64,000 nucleotides of DNA from Mesostigma viride (lineage: Eukaryota; Streptophyta; Mesostigmatophyceae; Mesostigmatales; Mesostigmataceae): NCBI GenBank assembly GCA_009746045.1, contig RPFO01000406.1:913159-977158 (forward strand), written 5' to 3'. The notes under the pieces were generated by a model. It searched no databases. It was given only the letters and a program-made list of their open reading frames with translations, and was not told the DNA's origin. This document shows, piece by piece, positions 11,351-21,820 of the stretch (positions are counted from its first letter, which is position 1; each line of letters opens with the position of its first letter). The translations under genes were made by a program, and so were the position numbers.

Positions 11351-11512
11351 CGGGAGGACCGGCTGGACCTGGAGGGCCAGCGGGCCCCATGGTCGGCGCG
11401 GACCTGGACGTCATATTGGCGTCAGCGCTTGTCGGTGGCGCTGACTCGGGCCATGGCTGACATCATGCTCCGCCGTACGCGGGCTGATTTTGCGGTGCAG
11501 CAGGGCTATTAG
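11351..11512 (+). pseudogene. C-terminal 53 codons of a restriction-endonuclease LINE (copy 1)
   Basis: An in-frame run from REDRLDLEGQ to the TAG stop. It is clearly homologous to the last 53 residues of the long LINE ORF at 13141-16407 (same TWxSYWRQRLS and RRTRADF blocks). The copy is 5'-truncated and followed by about 130 bp of 3' UTR. The full copy begins shortly downstream in the same orientation. Confidence 0.85.
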
Positions 11513-11727
11513 GTTCCTCCCGTTAGGAGTTTCCATTGGTCTTATCGTAGTATAGAGCTTTGACATGGCTCTGTATATAGGTTTATAGCTGGGCGCTTGC
11601 TTTGGTTTGAGTGATTTCACTCTGCTGTAAGTAATTATATTTGTAATGTATATCGTCCGGCCCCTCCGCGGGGTCCCCTGGCCCTGCCCCGCCTAGCTCT
11701 GGGGATCCACCTCCGACCAGCCCGGCG

Positions 11728-13140
11728 GTGGTCACTGACCTGCGTCCTCCTGTGCTTGAGGGGTCCCTGGCGGCTCTCCTCCCTGAGGCTGTGGGACACC
11801 CTGCGGCGACTCCTGTGGTGGGCCCCTGGTCGGCCGCGCTTGGGTCCCACGACTTCTCCATTTGGCCCCCCACCAACATTGCGGGCGTCAGCGCGCTCCG
11901 GCACGCCACGTTCTCATGGCTGTATTGCCCCTTGCTGTTGGACGCTGTCGGCTTGCACGCGGCGTTTCCTACGCTCCCACGGCCCCCTGAATTTAGTGCC
12001 CTTGTGGTTCGTGTCCGGCACATGCTGCAGGCAGCCTCCCCCCCTGTCCTTGCCTCCACGCTTTGGTTGGGGGTTTGTCCTCGAGGACTACCATGCCGGC
12101 GGCCGCCTGCCTTGGCACCTGCCCGCGGTGCGCCAAGAATGGCTCCCATGAATCTGGACGCTCAAGTGGCGCAGGCGGTGGTGCTCTTTGCTACAGCTGG
12201 GCTTGCCGTGCAGGCCCAGCAGGCCGCCCGTGCGACATATCTCGCTGGGGGGCCACCGACCACGCCTTGCTCGATCGCCCTCAGCTGCACACGTTTCTTG
12301 CCTCTGCCGGGCCCGGCTCGGCCGGCCTTGTTGCGCAGGCCCACGGGCGCTTGACTACGGCGGTCACCCCAGCGCAAGCCGCCCGCCTGCGCGTTGACTT
12401 CGGGGCTCCTGTCACCGTGCACGCCGGCGACCTGGTTCTGTACGATGCGGGGGGGGGCGTGTTCTTGAGCTGAGCGCGGGTGCGGCCGTGCCCGCCATCT
12501 TGCACGATGTGCTCGAGCTTGCGGGCATCCCCCATGTCTGGCACCCTGCTGGTCCGCGCCGCCGTCTTCTCTCCGCCGATGAGATCGCCCGACTGCCGAG
12601 CTGGGAGCTGGGGTGGGACGCGGCGCCCGCCCACTACGGGCCGGCCCACTTGGTGGATGTCACTGCCAGCGGCCCCTCCTGCCCCATCTGCTTGGACCTG
12701 CCTCGCCCTGGTGACGGTCTCTGCCGCCTCCCTGCTTGCGGCCACGTCTTCCATCAAGCTTGCATCGCCACGAGCTTGCACGCGACCTCCGCCACCTGCC
12801 CCCTTTGCCGGGCCGCGGTCCTTTCCCCCTTGCCTCCTGGCGTTCTCCCGCTGGGGCCCTCGCCCGTGTCCGTGCGCCGCCAGTCCCACGCGCCTGCCCC
12901 GACACCTGCCTCCCCTGTGCGTGGTCGTGGGTCGCGCGCCGGCTTGGCTGCCTCCTCCAGCGCCCCCCTCCCGGCCGTGGGGGCCGTCCCCGCGCCGGTC
13001 TTGTCCTCGGCTGCCACGAGCCCTGCTGACCGCCCGGCGGCCGGCCCCGCCCTGGGTTCCGCTGCAGCTGTAGTTCCTCTGGCTGAGGGTGCTCCCGACC
13101 CCTCCCCCTCTCGACCCGGGCGGCCCAACCGGGTGGGCGC
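11728..13140 (+). pseudogene. RING-H2 region of the REL-endonuclease LINE
   Basis: The 5' coding part of the long LINE, readable across three frames. Frame changes lie near 12060-12100, at the run of eight G near 12450 and near 13130-13140. A RING-H2 finger lies at 12680-12811: C-x2-C, then C-x-H-x2-H-x2-C ('CGHVFHQAC'), then C-x2-C ('CPLC'). RING-H2 fingers bind two zincs and often act as E3 ubiquitin ligases. The protein then has a long Pro/Ala-rich linker before the zinc fingers of the following frame. Whether it was a separate ORF1 or one fused polyprotein cannot be settled. Upstream of the RING, from 11728, no known domain is recognised. Confidence 0.65.
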
Positions 13141-16100
13141 ACCCCCTCAGATGGCTTCCATTATTGCCAAGTCGATGGTCCCCTTGGTGACCCGTGTGGC
13201 GCGCGCCTGCCCAACCGGAATTCGTTGCTGGTGCACATTCGGGCTTCCCACCCCCACATCACGGAGGCCGCCATGCGCGCCATGGACTGCTACCGCTGCC
13301 CGGCAGCCCATTGCCAGCGGATTTTTTCGATCCACGGGCGGTACCAGCATGAGCGGCAGTGCCGCCGCCAAACCCCCCAGAACGGCCTGCCCGGCGGCCC
13401 GGCGGCCGCACCGGCCTCCCGGTCCGGGGCGGCCCCTCGGTCGGCCCCTGCCCCTCCACCGGCATCGCAGGGTACGAGCGATCCGGGGGACCTCTCGGCA
13501 GGCTGGGCATTCCTGGCCACGCTCCCTTTTGCCGCCTGTGCGCGCAACCCTTGCATGACGCTCCCGGACGTCCCTCACCGCGCCCGGAGCTTGTTTACGC
13601 GCTGCGCCCTGCTTTCCCTGGCCCGGATGCATAGTCACCCTCTCGACGAACTCGGCCACAAGCTGTTTCTCGTCACCCCCCGGCTCCTCTTAGCGCCGTT
13701 GGAGCGGGGCGTGCGTGGCGTACAGGGTGCGGTCATCGCTCGCTGCCGGCGGTTCCTCCTCGGGGATTGGGAAGGGCTGTGGGCGCTGCAGCCTCCGGCC
13801 TCCACCCGGGTGTCGGGGGCCGCCTCCTTTGCCCGGGTGGAAGCTGACGTCATGCGGTTGGTGAAGGTAGGTGAATTGAGCCGGGCCATGCAAAAGCTTG
13901 AACTGACCGCGTTGGCTCCCTCCACTCCCCCGACCCTGCAGGCTTTGCGCGACCTTCACCCCGACGAACCGGCCTTTGCGGTGCCCGCCCCGGCCACCCC
14001 CCCGCCCCCGCCTATTGTCCTGGACCTGGACATCTTCACGGCTGTGCTGAAGGATCTGCCGAACGCCTCCTCCACCGGCCCCTCAGGCTGGCGCTACGAG
14101 CACCTCTCCGTGATGGCGGGCCATGGCGGGGCGACCGCACTCTTTGAGGCTGCCGCCGACTTGGCCGCGGGGTCCCTGGCCCCCGCGGCGCGCCCTTGGC
14201 TGGCTGGGGCACGCCTCATTGCCCTCCTGAAAGACGACGTCCCCCCGCCTGCTGGCCGCGTTCGTCCCATTGCTTGCGGCGAGGTCCTACGCAAGCTGGT
14301 GAGTAAGGTCATTTGTCGCCAAAAGGCCCCCGAGTTTCGCGCCTACTTCTGCCCCAACCGGAGTGATACTGAGGAGTCCGTCGCGGCCCAGCTTGGCGTC
14401 GCCACCAAAGGGGGCAGCGACATCATCGTGCACACAGTTCAGGCCTACCTCGAGACGCATCCGACCCATGTGGCGCTGAAGGTGGATTGCCACAATGCGT
14501 TCAATGCTGTCACCAAGGCTAGCATCTTTGAGGCCGTCGGCGAGGCGTTCCCTGACCTTCTTGCGTGGACAGCAGCCTGCTACGGCGAACCCACTCAACT
14601 CTCCTTCCTCATGGAGGATGGGACGTTCGCCGACATCGCTTCCCGCACGGGAACCCAGCAAGGTGACCCCCTCGGCCCCTTTTACCTGTCTGCCCCGCTG
14701 CACAAGGCTCTCCAAGGTGTCCACGCTGCGCACCCGGATGTCGTGCTCCTCGCCTATATGGACGATATCCATGCCCTTGGCCCGGCCGACGCTGTGGTTG
14801 CCGCCCTGGCTGCCCTTGAAGTGGCCATGGCGGCCATCAACCTTCGGCTCACCCTCCCCAAGTGTGCAGTCTTTTCGCCCCAGGGGGACTGCTCTGGCTT
14901 CCCCGCGGCTATCCCGGGGGCATTGGCGCGGGCGCGTGGTTTCTCGTGCCTGGGCGTCCCTGTGGGTGACCCTGACTACGTCGAAGAGGAGCTCCGGGCC
15001 ACCGTGGAACAGCGCACCCATGTCCTCGAGACTTGGGCGCGCCTCAAGGACCCCCAGACCAAAGGGCTCCTCCTGTGGTTTTGCGCCCACCCGCGGGTGG
15101 TTCACTGGCTCCGTGGCGCTCCCCCCCACTTGGTGCGGCTTGCCGCGGAAGGCCATGACGAGCGCATTCAGGCCGCCTTGCAGGTGCTCCTCCCCGGCCC
15201 TAGCCTGCCAGCTCACTCCATGCGCTTGGCCACCCTCCCCTGCCGCATGGGCGGGTGTGGGCTCACCCGCGCCGCCCGCCTCGCCCCCGCCGCCTTCCTT
15301 GGCTCTGTTGCTCAGGCCTGGGCGGAGATCCGCCGGTTGGTCCCCAGCGCCGTCAGCGCCATTCCCGACTTGGTCACCCCATCCCCCTTCCCCTTTGTGC
15401 AGGCTGTGCAGGATTCTTACCTCGGGATCCAGCAGGCTTGCGACCTCGTCCGCCCCGCTCAGGCCGTCCACCGTCGCCTGCCCCGGGGCACGCCCGGCGT
15501 GTCCACTGTCGTCAGTCCTAGTGTCTTCCCTGCCTGCGTTCATGAAAAACAACAAAAGACCTACGCGGGTATACTACACTGTGCCGACTGGATGGGTCTG
15601 CATGCGAGCTTGAACGATCAGGGGAAGGCTTGGCTTCACTCCGTTTCCCTTGAGGGGAGCGTGGGGTCCGCATTCCTGCGCGCCCTCCCCATGAGCCCTT
15701 TGTTCACGCTGGTTCCGGCCCTTTACGCCATCGCTCTCCGCCACCAGCTCTTTGCCCCGCAACCTCTCATCACGGCGGGTGCGTCCTGCGGCAGCTGCGG
15801 GCTTGCTCTGGATACTACTGGGACGCACTACATCGCGTGCATGGGTGGCCAGCAGAACCAGAACTGGTTCCTCTATCTCCATACCGCTCTCCTCCGGGTG
15901 GTGTGTGCCATGGTTCGGTCGGTCTTTCCCCACTCCACCATCAAGTGCGAGGACGCGGATGGGGCCGCCCTCTACTCACCCAACCACCGCCCCGACATTA
16001 CCGTGCTTGACTACGACGGGCAGGGTTGCCACCTGCTCATCGATGTCTCCGTGGCTCGGCCGCTTTCCGGTCGCCACATCCTCCGGGCGGCTGTGGATGC

Positions 16101-16407
16101 CGGCGCTGCTGCCGCTGTGGCTGAGCGCGACAAGTTTGCCTCCTACGGCAATGTGGGGCCCCACCGGGTCATCCCCTTTGTCCTTGAGGAGTTCGGGGCC
16201 ATGGGCCCCAAGACAGCGGAGTTTTTCCACGAGTGCCGCCAGCGCCGTGAAGACCGCCTCGACCTCGAGGGTCAGACCGCCCCGTGGTCGGCCCGCACGT
16301 GGTCCTCGTATTGGCGGCAGCGCCTGTCACTCGCCCTCACTCGCACCGTGGCTGATGTGTTATTCCGCCGCACCCGGGCCGACTTTGTCGCGACCCATGC
16401 GGTCTAG
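13141..16407 (+). CDS. LINE ORF2: zinc fingers, reverse transcriptase, restriction-like endonuclease
   Basis: An open frame of about 1,089 codons; its start is unclear because the frame enters from a shift upstream (first ATG 13273). It would nick target DNA and reverse-transcribe its own RNA in the nucleus. Order: a C2H2 finger (about 13159-13256, 'HYC..' to 'HIRASHPH'), a second finger ('CYRCPAAHC' with H and C partners, 13285-13360), then RT with 'SGWRYEH' near 14085, 'GTQQGDPLGP' near 14650 and YMDD at 14755-14766. The C terminus has a CCHC knuckle (C-x2-C-x9-H-x3-C, 15787-15840) and 'RPDI' plus 'LLIDVSV' (about 15988-16053), the catalytic PD..D core of the R2-type endonuclease. It belongs to the early-branching REL LINEs (R2/NeSL/HERO/Utopia-like); the exact clade is not determined. 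The frame is intact, so the copy is fairly young. Confidence 0.88.
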   Translation, partial: TPSDGFHYCQVDGPLGDPCGARLPNRNSLLVHIRASHPHITEAAMRAMDCYRCPAAHCQRIFSIHGRYQHERQCRRQTPQNGLPGGPAAAPASRSGAAPRSAPAPPPASQGTSDPGDLSAGWAFLATLPFAACARNPCMTLPDVPHRARSLFTRCALLSLARMHSHPLDELGHKLFLVTPRLLLAPLERGVRGVQGAVIARCRRFLLGDWEGLWALQPPASTRVSGAASFARVEADVMRLVKVGELSRAMQKLELTALAPSTPPTLQALRDLHPDEPAFAVPAPATPPPPPIVLDLDIFTAVLKDLPNASSTGPSGWRYEHLSVMAGHGGATALFEAAADLAAGSLAPAARPWLAGARLIALLKDDVPPPAGRVRPIACGEVLRKLVSKVICRQKAPEFRAYFCPNRSDTEESVAAQLGVATKGGSDIIVHTVQAYLETHPTHVALKVDCHNAFNAVTKASIFEAVGEAFPDLLAWTAACYGEPTQLSFLMEDGTFADIASRTGTQQGDPLGPFYLSAPLHKALQGVHAAHPDVVLLAYMDDIHALGPADAVVAALAALEVAMAAINLRLTLPKCAVFSPQGDCSGFPAAIPGALARARGFSCLGVPVGDPDYVEEELRATVEQRTHVLETWARLKDPQTKGLLLWFCAHPRVVHWLRGAPPHLVRLAAEGHDERIQAALQVLLPGPSLPAHSMRLATLPCRMGGCGLTRAARLAPAAFLGSVAQAWAEIRRLVPSAVSAIPDLVTPSPFPFVQAVQDSYLGIQQACDLVRPAQAVHRRLPRGTPGVSTVVSPSVFPACVHEKQQKTYAGILHCADWMGLHASLNDQGKAWLHSVSLEGSVGSAFLRALPMSPLFTLVPALYAIALRHQLFAPQPLITAGASCGSCGLALDTTGTHYIACMGGQQNQNWFLYLHTALLRVVCAMVRSVFPHSTIKCEDADGAALYSPNHRPDITVLDYDGQGCHLLIDVSVARPLSGRHILRAAVDAGAAAAVAERDKFASYGNVGPHRVIPFVLEEFGAMGPKTAEFFHECRQRREDRLDLEGQTAPWSARTWSSYWRQRLSLALTRTVADVLFRRTRADFVATHAV

Positions 16408-16419
16408 ATCCCTTCCAGG

Positions 16420-18102
16420 CAGTGTGAGCCAGTACGGCAATACGGCAATACGGCAAAACCTCGGCGTATTGCGTATTGCCGTATTATACGCGTATTATAC
16501 GCCAAAAAAAAAAAAGTGGTTTTTTGACCGGAAAAGTGGATTTTCAATTAGGATAAAATATTCTAAGGTGTTTATCCCATGGGCGTGCCTCTCAAAAACT
16601 CTAGCTAATGTCTCAATCTTGATGAAAAACAATACAATGCACGTAGAGGTCGCCGGTAGCCGTTTGACACTCACTTGGTTGTCTCATCAATTGTATGAAG
16701 TGTAATTAATTAATTAATTAGTTAATTATCACGTGACTGCGTCACGTGGGTGCCAATACAAAGTAGAGGAACCTTCAACCCCTGTACACAATGAGAGGGA
16801 GGGAGGGCGCCCTAGCTTCTCTCACTGCCACCGCCCACCAGTCGGTGGGCAGGCCACATCGAGCGCTCTATCCACATCACGGGGCCGGGGCGCATCACTG
16901 TGGGACAACCATTATTAACGATACCAGAGGTAGGCTGAAGCATAGCTGATGCTGTACAAGAAAGGTGAAGTGGGCTCAACGGGCGTCTGCTAAGGCATAA
17001 GCAAATGGCCACGCTGAGCCATGGCTGGGCTAATGTGATTGCGTTCATGCCACTCTAAACCGTTGGGGCTACTCTAAGCCGTTGGGGCTAGATCAGTATA
17101 CTATGCTCGATAAATACATGGCAAGTCATGCTATAATGTAAAAGCTATGTCGATTGCCCTCTTCTAGACAGCTGGCTAGAATCTATTCTGGGGGAGCCCT
17201 AGGGGGTGTCGACAGTTTGTTGTTTACATAAAGGTCATGAAGTGTGATACTCATCCACTGCATGGTATATAGATTGCTAATTGAACTAATTCCTTATTAC
17301 AACCATGAACTTATTGATAGGTATACGATTCGACCCAAAACCTTGATACAGTATGCAATAAAACGTGAACAGGATAGCACATACCAGATCAAAACCGCAG
17401 ATTAATTACCTTCCTTGCTGGAGCTAGCCGGATGCCCACCTCATCGATGTAGCTGCGAGCCGCTTTCCTGGCCGTCGTCGCCAATAAAACATGTCAGCAA
17501 TATATTTTACACATCTATCCGCGTACAAACGTATCGACTTATTTCCCGCCTAGTAACAGTTAGCACATGCACGGCGACCGACCTGGTCGCTGATCAAACG
17601 AGGTTGCTGCACCGAGCATAGGGTCGAGACATATCTGCGCACACCCAGGCGTTGCCTGCCAATGATATACGCTGTTTAGGACCTATGGATCATGCCTGCA
17701 AAATTGCAGTTCAAAATGTCAAGCCATGCTCCCATACCCGTCAGATTTCTGCACCTCCATGGCCGCGGAGGTCAACTATCATATTTATGCAAGTCGGTCT
17801 CGTTTTGCCATCGTTTACCCACGCCGTCAACTGGCAGAGATGACAAGCGGGACCAACCGTAGGCCCGTACTCCCCAAGTACGGTTCAGGCTGCGTACCTG
17901 CCTAGGTCAGCAACGCCAAAACTAGCTCTGGCGCCAAATTCCGGAGCCGGGCGCCGTATAATACGCGAAAAATACGTATTATGCGCCGTATTTGCGTTGA
18001 GAACGCAATACGGCGTATTTCTAGTACGTTAGTACGCCAAACCTCGCCGTATTGTATAATACGGCGTATTTACCGTATTATACGGCGTATTGGCGTACGC
18101 TG
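16420..18102. mobile_element. hAT-like non-autonomous DNA transposon, 8-bp TSD CTTCCAGG
   Basis: Inserted just after the LINE ORF2 stop. CTTCCAGG flanks it at 16412-16419 and 18103-18110. The termini CAGTGTGAGCCAGTACGGC (left) and CAGCGTACGCCAATACGCC (right, reverse complement) form imperfect inverted repeats starting CAGYG, as in hAT elements. Both ends carry arrays of TACGGC/GCCGTA and ATTATACGG motifs (16431-16503 and 17951-18095), typical of subterminal transposase sites. The interior has no transposase ORF. It contains a LINE-A-like 3' hairpin with a TTAA tail (16702-16750). Confidence 0.8.
16702..16750 (-). mobile_element. LINE-A-like 3' terminal hairpin with (TTAA)n tail
   Basis: On the minus strand, CACGTGACGCAGTCACGTG is followed by a TTAA-type tail, exactly as at the 3' ends of LINE-A at 21350 and 50473. 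The flanking DNA differs, so this is a related family or a divergent copy inside the hAT-like element. Confidence 0.6.
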
Positions 18103-18110
18103 CTTCCAGG

Positions 18111-19955
18111 CCTGCATGGTGGGCCGGCAGCGCTGTTGCTGCGTGTAGTTTTGTGATGTATAGTTAGTTGTACCTTGTGCCGCTGGCGTGATCCTTGGAT
18201 GTCTGTGTCAGATTACTATTAATTTCTTCAGGGTTATTCTCCCAGTTATCGGGTTTTTCCTTATGTTGCATGCCTGTCTTACCTCCGTAATCTATCATTC
18301 TCAATGAATGTATATCAAGGAGACAATAATCACAATATGTCCATATATGCACAGCTAGTCTACAATCTGGCCTTGAGCTAATCTTGCACGCAAACTATGC
18401 CTACCATGCTTTTTATATTTCCTAGGACCCACAGTTGGGGGTCGAAGTCTTTGGCAATGCATGCCCGCCCTACGCTGCTTACTGTATCCTGCATATCCGA
18501 CCATATACATGCATGCATGTATCTGAGTAATATCTGAGTAATATATCTTTTGGGGTAAATAATACCAACTTGGAGGTAAGGGTCTAGTAGTCAGTGCCAT
18601 AGTTTGTAGAACCATGCAGCGCTGTGACATAGCGAAAAGTTTGTGCGCTTCCATACGATGCATGCGTGTCCCGTCACCACCAGCTGCGGTCCTGGTTGCG
18701 GAGAACGTCCCATCCAAGTAAGCATAAAAACCTTGTAGTAGAGAAGGATGACAGTTTCAACGTCATGGTTGAGTAGCTACCCAAAAAATTGATATCGTCG
18801 GGTGTACAATTAATACGGCGTTGGATCGCCATGCGTCCAGGAATAGTTGTCTCACTTATTAATATGCCGATGCACTGTCATGCATGTTGTCGCTGAGGAT
18901 CGGCTTGAATGGGGCCGGTGAAGGGCCCCACGGCAACCTCCAGCACCGTCACTGTCGTAGACAGGTCGGGTAGTTTACGGACTATGGCTAGCTTACGGCT
19001 AGTTGATTGCACTGCCCTCACCTGCATGGAGAGCTAAGCGATCCAGCCAGTTGTCCGGGATGTGCTCAGGCTGCTGATGACAACAGCAAAGTGGAATCAC
19101 CAGCATTACTAACACCTGCCAGCCAGACTAGTAAACTAGAACTAGGCAATGCGACCGCGGCTGACAAAGGGAGGGGGGGGGCTTTGGCGAACCCTGTTGA
19201 TTTTGGCGAGCCCTGTTGAGGACCACCACCCTGCCATGTGGGCCCCATGGGCCATGATAATAAGGCTCATTAGCAATGGACTGAACCCGGCTCAGTTGGT
19301 CATGCATGGTGCACCCAGGGATGAGGCAACGGACAACCACACCATGCCAGCAAGGCGCCGGCTTGCGTACCTTCCTCGTGACCAAGGGAGTGGCAAGTAC
19401 GCAGTACATATCTTATAATCGCTGGTTGTCTCCTTGATCTTATAATCGCTTGAACCAGTTGATACCTCATCAACTCACCGAGAAAAGTTTAGTACCAGCC
19501 TTTTGCATAGTTTTTTGTTAATTATAGTATAATATAATAGTTTATAATAGTTTTTTGTTGTAATTTGGCTACCAGTCAGCGGCGGTACTAACTCCATCAC
19601 CATGCCCTGATAAACATCACCGGCGTCCTCCGGGCATTACCAGCGCTGCATACAGTAGCAGTATCCATGTGCTGTGTCCCAATCATCCCCTTTTCCCCAC
19701 CTCCTCATGAACCGTGCATTTCTTCATCGTGTGTGTTTCTGGCTTGCGTCCTGTTTGTTGCCTCCTTTCCATATGCATCCTGACATGGGCATGCATTGCC
19801 CATTAATGGGAGTGGGCTGTGCCTTACAGGTGTGAATGCGCCCTAAGGGTGGCTACCACGGTATCTGATCCCATTTCTGATGCCATGGTTATTTATAGTA
19901 AATAATTTTTGCGGACGACCCGACCAATATAATTGGGGGGCAATGGCACAACTGC
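18111..19955. other. Non-coding region
   Basis: The first 150 bp or so is probably the rest of the REL-LINE 3' UTR. Beyond that I see no gene, RNA or repeat end, only short AT-rich runs near 19510-19560. Confidence 0.45.
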
Positions 19956-20036
19956 TGGCCGACCTAGTGCCTGGCAGTTGCTGGCCGACCTAGTGGTCCC
20001 AGCCCAGTTTGAATACTGCATTTCCTCCCTGGCAGA
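19956..20036 (+). pseudogene. LINE-B ORF2 C-terminal scrap
   Basis: The plus strand reads 'LLADLVVPAQFE', matching the LINE-B C-terminal block 'LMADLVVPAQFEHRIHSL'. It then passes at about 20037 into LINE-A RT at a shared CTGACCT/CTGGCCGACCT string, which suggests a chimeric junction. A short repeat of the same scrap lies just before it. Confidence 0.55.
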
Positions 20037-21382
20037 ATTTACTAGCTGACCTCATTTATGCCGACGACATCACGCTCATCGAGAAGCCGGAGTCTGCCCA
20101 ACTTTGGCTGGACTGCCTGGCGCTCGAGGCTCGGGCGGTCGGTCTAGAAATCAGCCCCAAAACGGAGGCCCTGGCCCTCGGCATGGCAGGGCCCCCACCC
20201 ACACTCCGCCTCTTAGACGATGCCGAGGTCAACTACCCTCCTTCAGGCCGCTTCAAGCTGCTCGGCAGTTGGCTTCCCGACTGCGAGGACGACATGACGA
20301 CACGGATCGGCATGGCGTGGGCTCACCTCCATGACCACCGCCGCTGGTTGAGCAACCCCGCCCTACCCCGGATCGTCAAGCGTGACCTCTTCAAGGTCGT
20401 CATTCTGACGATCCTGACCTACGGTGCCGAGACGTGGACACTGATGCAGGAGCTGGAGCAACGACTCGACGGCAAGGTCACCAAGATGCTGCGCAAGGCC
20501 CTTAACATCCCCTTTGGTTTGCACATTAGTAATGAGGATTTGTACGCTGATTTGCCCTATGTTTCCCACATTATTAGGCACAGGCGCCTGGGCCTAGCCG
20601 GGCACCTGGCCCGCACAGATCAGGTAGATTAATTAATTAATTAATTAATAGACACGTGACTGCGTCACGTGAGCATAAGTCCTCGGTGGGAGGGGAACAT
20701 GGGATGGAATGGATGGTATAAGCTATCTAGGTCCTAGTTACAGGGGTGTGGGCACCGCGGCCAGAATCGCTATGAATGCCATACTTGGTCACACGCGGAG
20801 CCCCCACAGGCTTGGGGGTGGTCTCCTTCATCACTACTTGCCATCTATCCTTGCGCACCATCTGTCTCCATATTACAGACAAACCAGGAGGCTGCCCGGG
20901 GGTGAGCCCGTCACGTCTAGCTAGTGTAGCACATGTCCATGCCGAGTCAGGTAGATACATCAGATATAGACTAGCTGGCACCAAGCCCGCCCAGCCTGGG
21001 CGATATGTCCTCACCTGTCGTGCCCCCGGCCGCGCGCGGCAGGGCCGCCACCCGTGGACTTTTCGTGATAGACTCGGCATGGACATGTGCTACACTAGAC
21101 GTGACGGGCTCACCCCCGGGCAGCCTCCTGGTTTGTCTGTAATATGGAGGCAGATGGTGCGCAAGGATAGATGGCAAGTAGTGATGAAGGAGACCACCCC
21201 CAAGCCTGTGGGGGCTCCGCGTGTGACCAAGTATGGCATTCATAGCGATTCTGGCCGCGGTGCCCACACCCCTGTAACTAGGACCTAGATAGCTTATACC
21301 ATCCATTCCATCCCATGTTCCCCTCCCACTGAGGACTTATGCTCACGTGACGCAGTCACGTGTCTATTAATTAATTAATTAA
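20037..21382 (+). mobile_element. LINE-A, 5'-truncated, with (TTAA)n tail
   Basis: Starts within the RT at 'LIYADDITLIEKPES' (the YADD catalytic motif) and continues through the thumb and C-terminal region ('YGAETWTLM', 'RRLGLAGHLARTDQVD'). At 20629 it is interrupted by a reverse-oriented LINE-A fragment and resumes at 20957. It ends with the ORF2 stop at about 21288, a CACGTGACGCAGTCACGTG hairpin (about 21343-21361) and (TTAA)n at 21364-21382. The RT type (YADD, then a GHLaRt-type C-terminus) fits the APE-endonuclease LINE group, although the endonuclease itself is missing here. Confidence 0.8.
20630..20946 (-). mobile_element. LINE-A 3' fragment inserted backwards into LINE-A
   Basis: An inverted copy of the last 310 bp or so of LINE-A, with its (TTAA)n tail at the left. 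The host sequence CAGGTAGAT is duplicated at 20621-20629 and 20948-20956, so this is a separate target-primed insertion rather than a simple inversion. It creates a long inverted repeat with 21071-21370. Confidence 0.88.
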
Positions 21383-21403
21383 TGGAGGCAGATGGTGCGC
21401 AAG

Positions 21404-21820
21404 AACTTCGACATGGAAGAAGGTGAGAATTCCGAGAAGCTTGCACGTGCGTTTGAGAGCAAACTCCTTGCACGCATGGGCCTTCTTGGTGAGATCAAGC
21501 TGACCGCCCACCGCCTCCCCCGCGCGCGGGGTAAGGCGGGGGCGCCTCCGCTTCTTCTCATCTTTGATAGCCCAGCGGACAAGATTTCGTTTCTCAGACG
21601 CCGCAAGCGGCTCGAGAATACTCCCTTCACCGTGGACGACGACTTGACCCTGGCACAGCAACAACGGCGACGGGAGCTATGGCCGACCTACCTCCAGCTC
21701 CGGCAGACCAAGGCGGGCCAGCCGGTGTACTGGAAGGGGGCGGCCATCTACGTCGGCCACAAGCCCTGGCCAGCGACCCCCTCGACCACCGCGGCCCCAG
21801 CAACTCCAGCCCCAGCCTAG
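21404..21820 (+). CDS. LINE ORF1 RNA-binding domain (partial)
   Basis: The last 138 codons or so of an ORF1 protein, entered from the truncated 5' end of LINE-C. A beta-strand-rich half ('PPLLLIFDSPADKISFLRR') is followed by 'DDDLTLAQQQRRRELWP' and a basic C-terminus. This matches the RRM-like plus C-terminal domain arrangement of L1-type ORF1p, which binds LINE RNA. The 'eDlT..q..rR' block is shared with the ORF1 of LINE-B (49837-50448) and the relic at 6215. The frame is open to its TAG, but the start codon is lost. Confidence 0.6.
   Translation, partial: NFDMEEGENSEKLARAFESKLLARMGLLGEIKLTAHRLPRARGKAGAPPLLLIFDSPADKISFLRRRKRLENTPFTVDDDLTLAQQQRRRELWPTYLQLRQTKAGQPVYWKGAAIYVGHKPWPATPSTTAAPATPAPA

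Noticed and set aside
14287-15613. Long shadow ORFs (422 codons minus strand, 372 codons plus strand) over the LINE RT
   Set aside because: GC-rich third positions remove stops in other frames; the RT frame has all the motifs.
20776-21288. A 170-codon plus-strand ORF across the inverted repeat
   Set aside because: It reads through the reverse-inserted LINE-A fragment into LINE-A; only the right half is ORF2 C-terminus.
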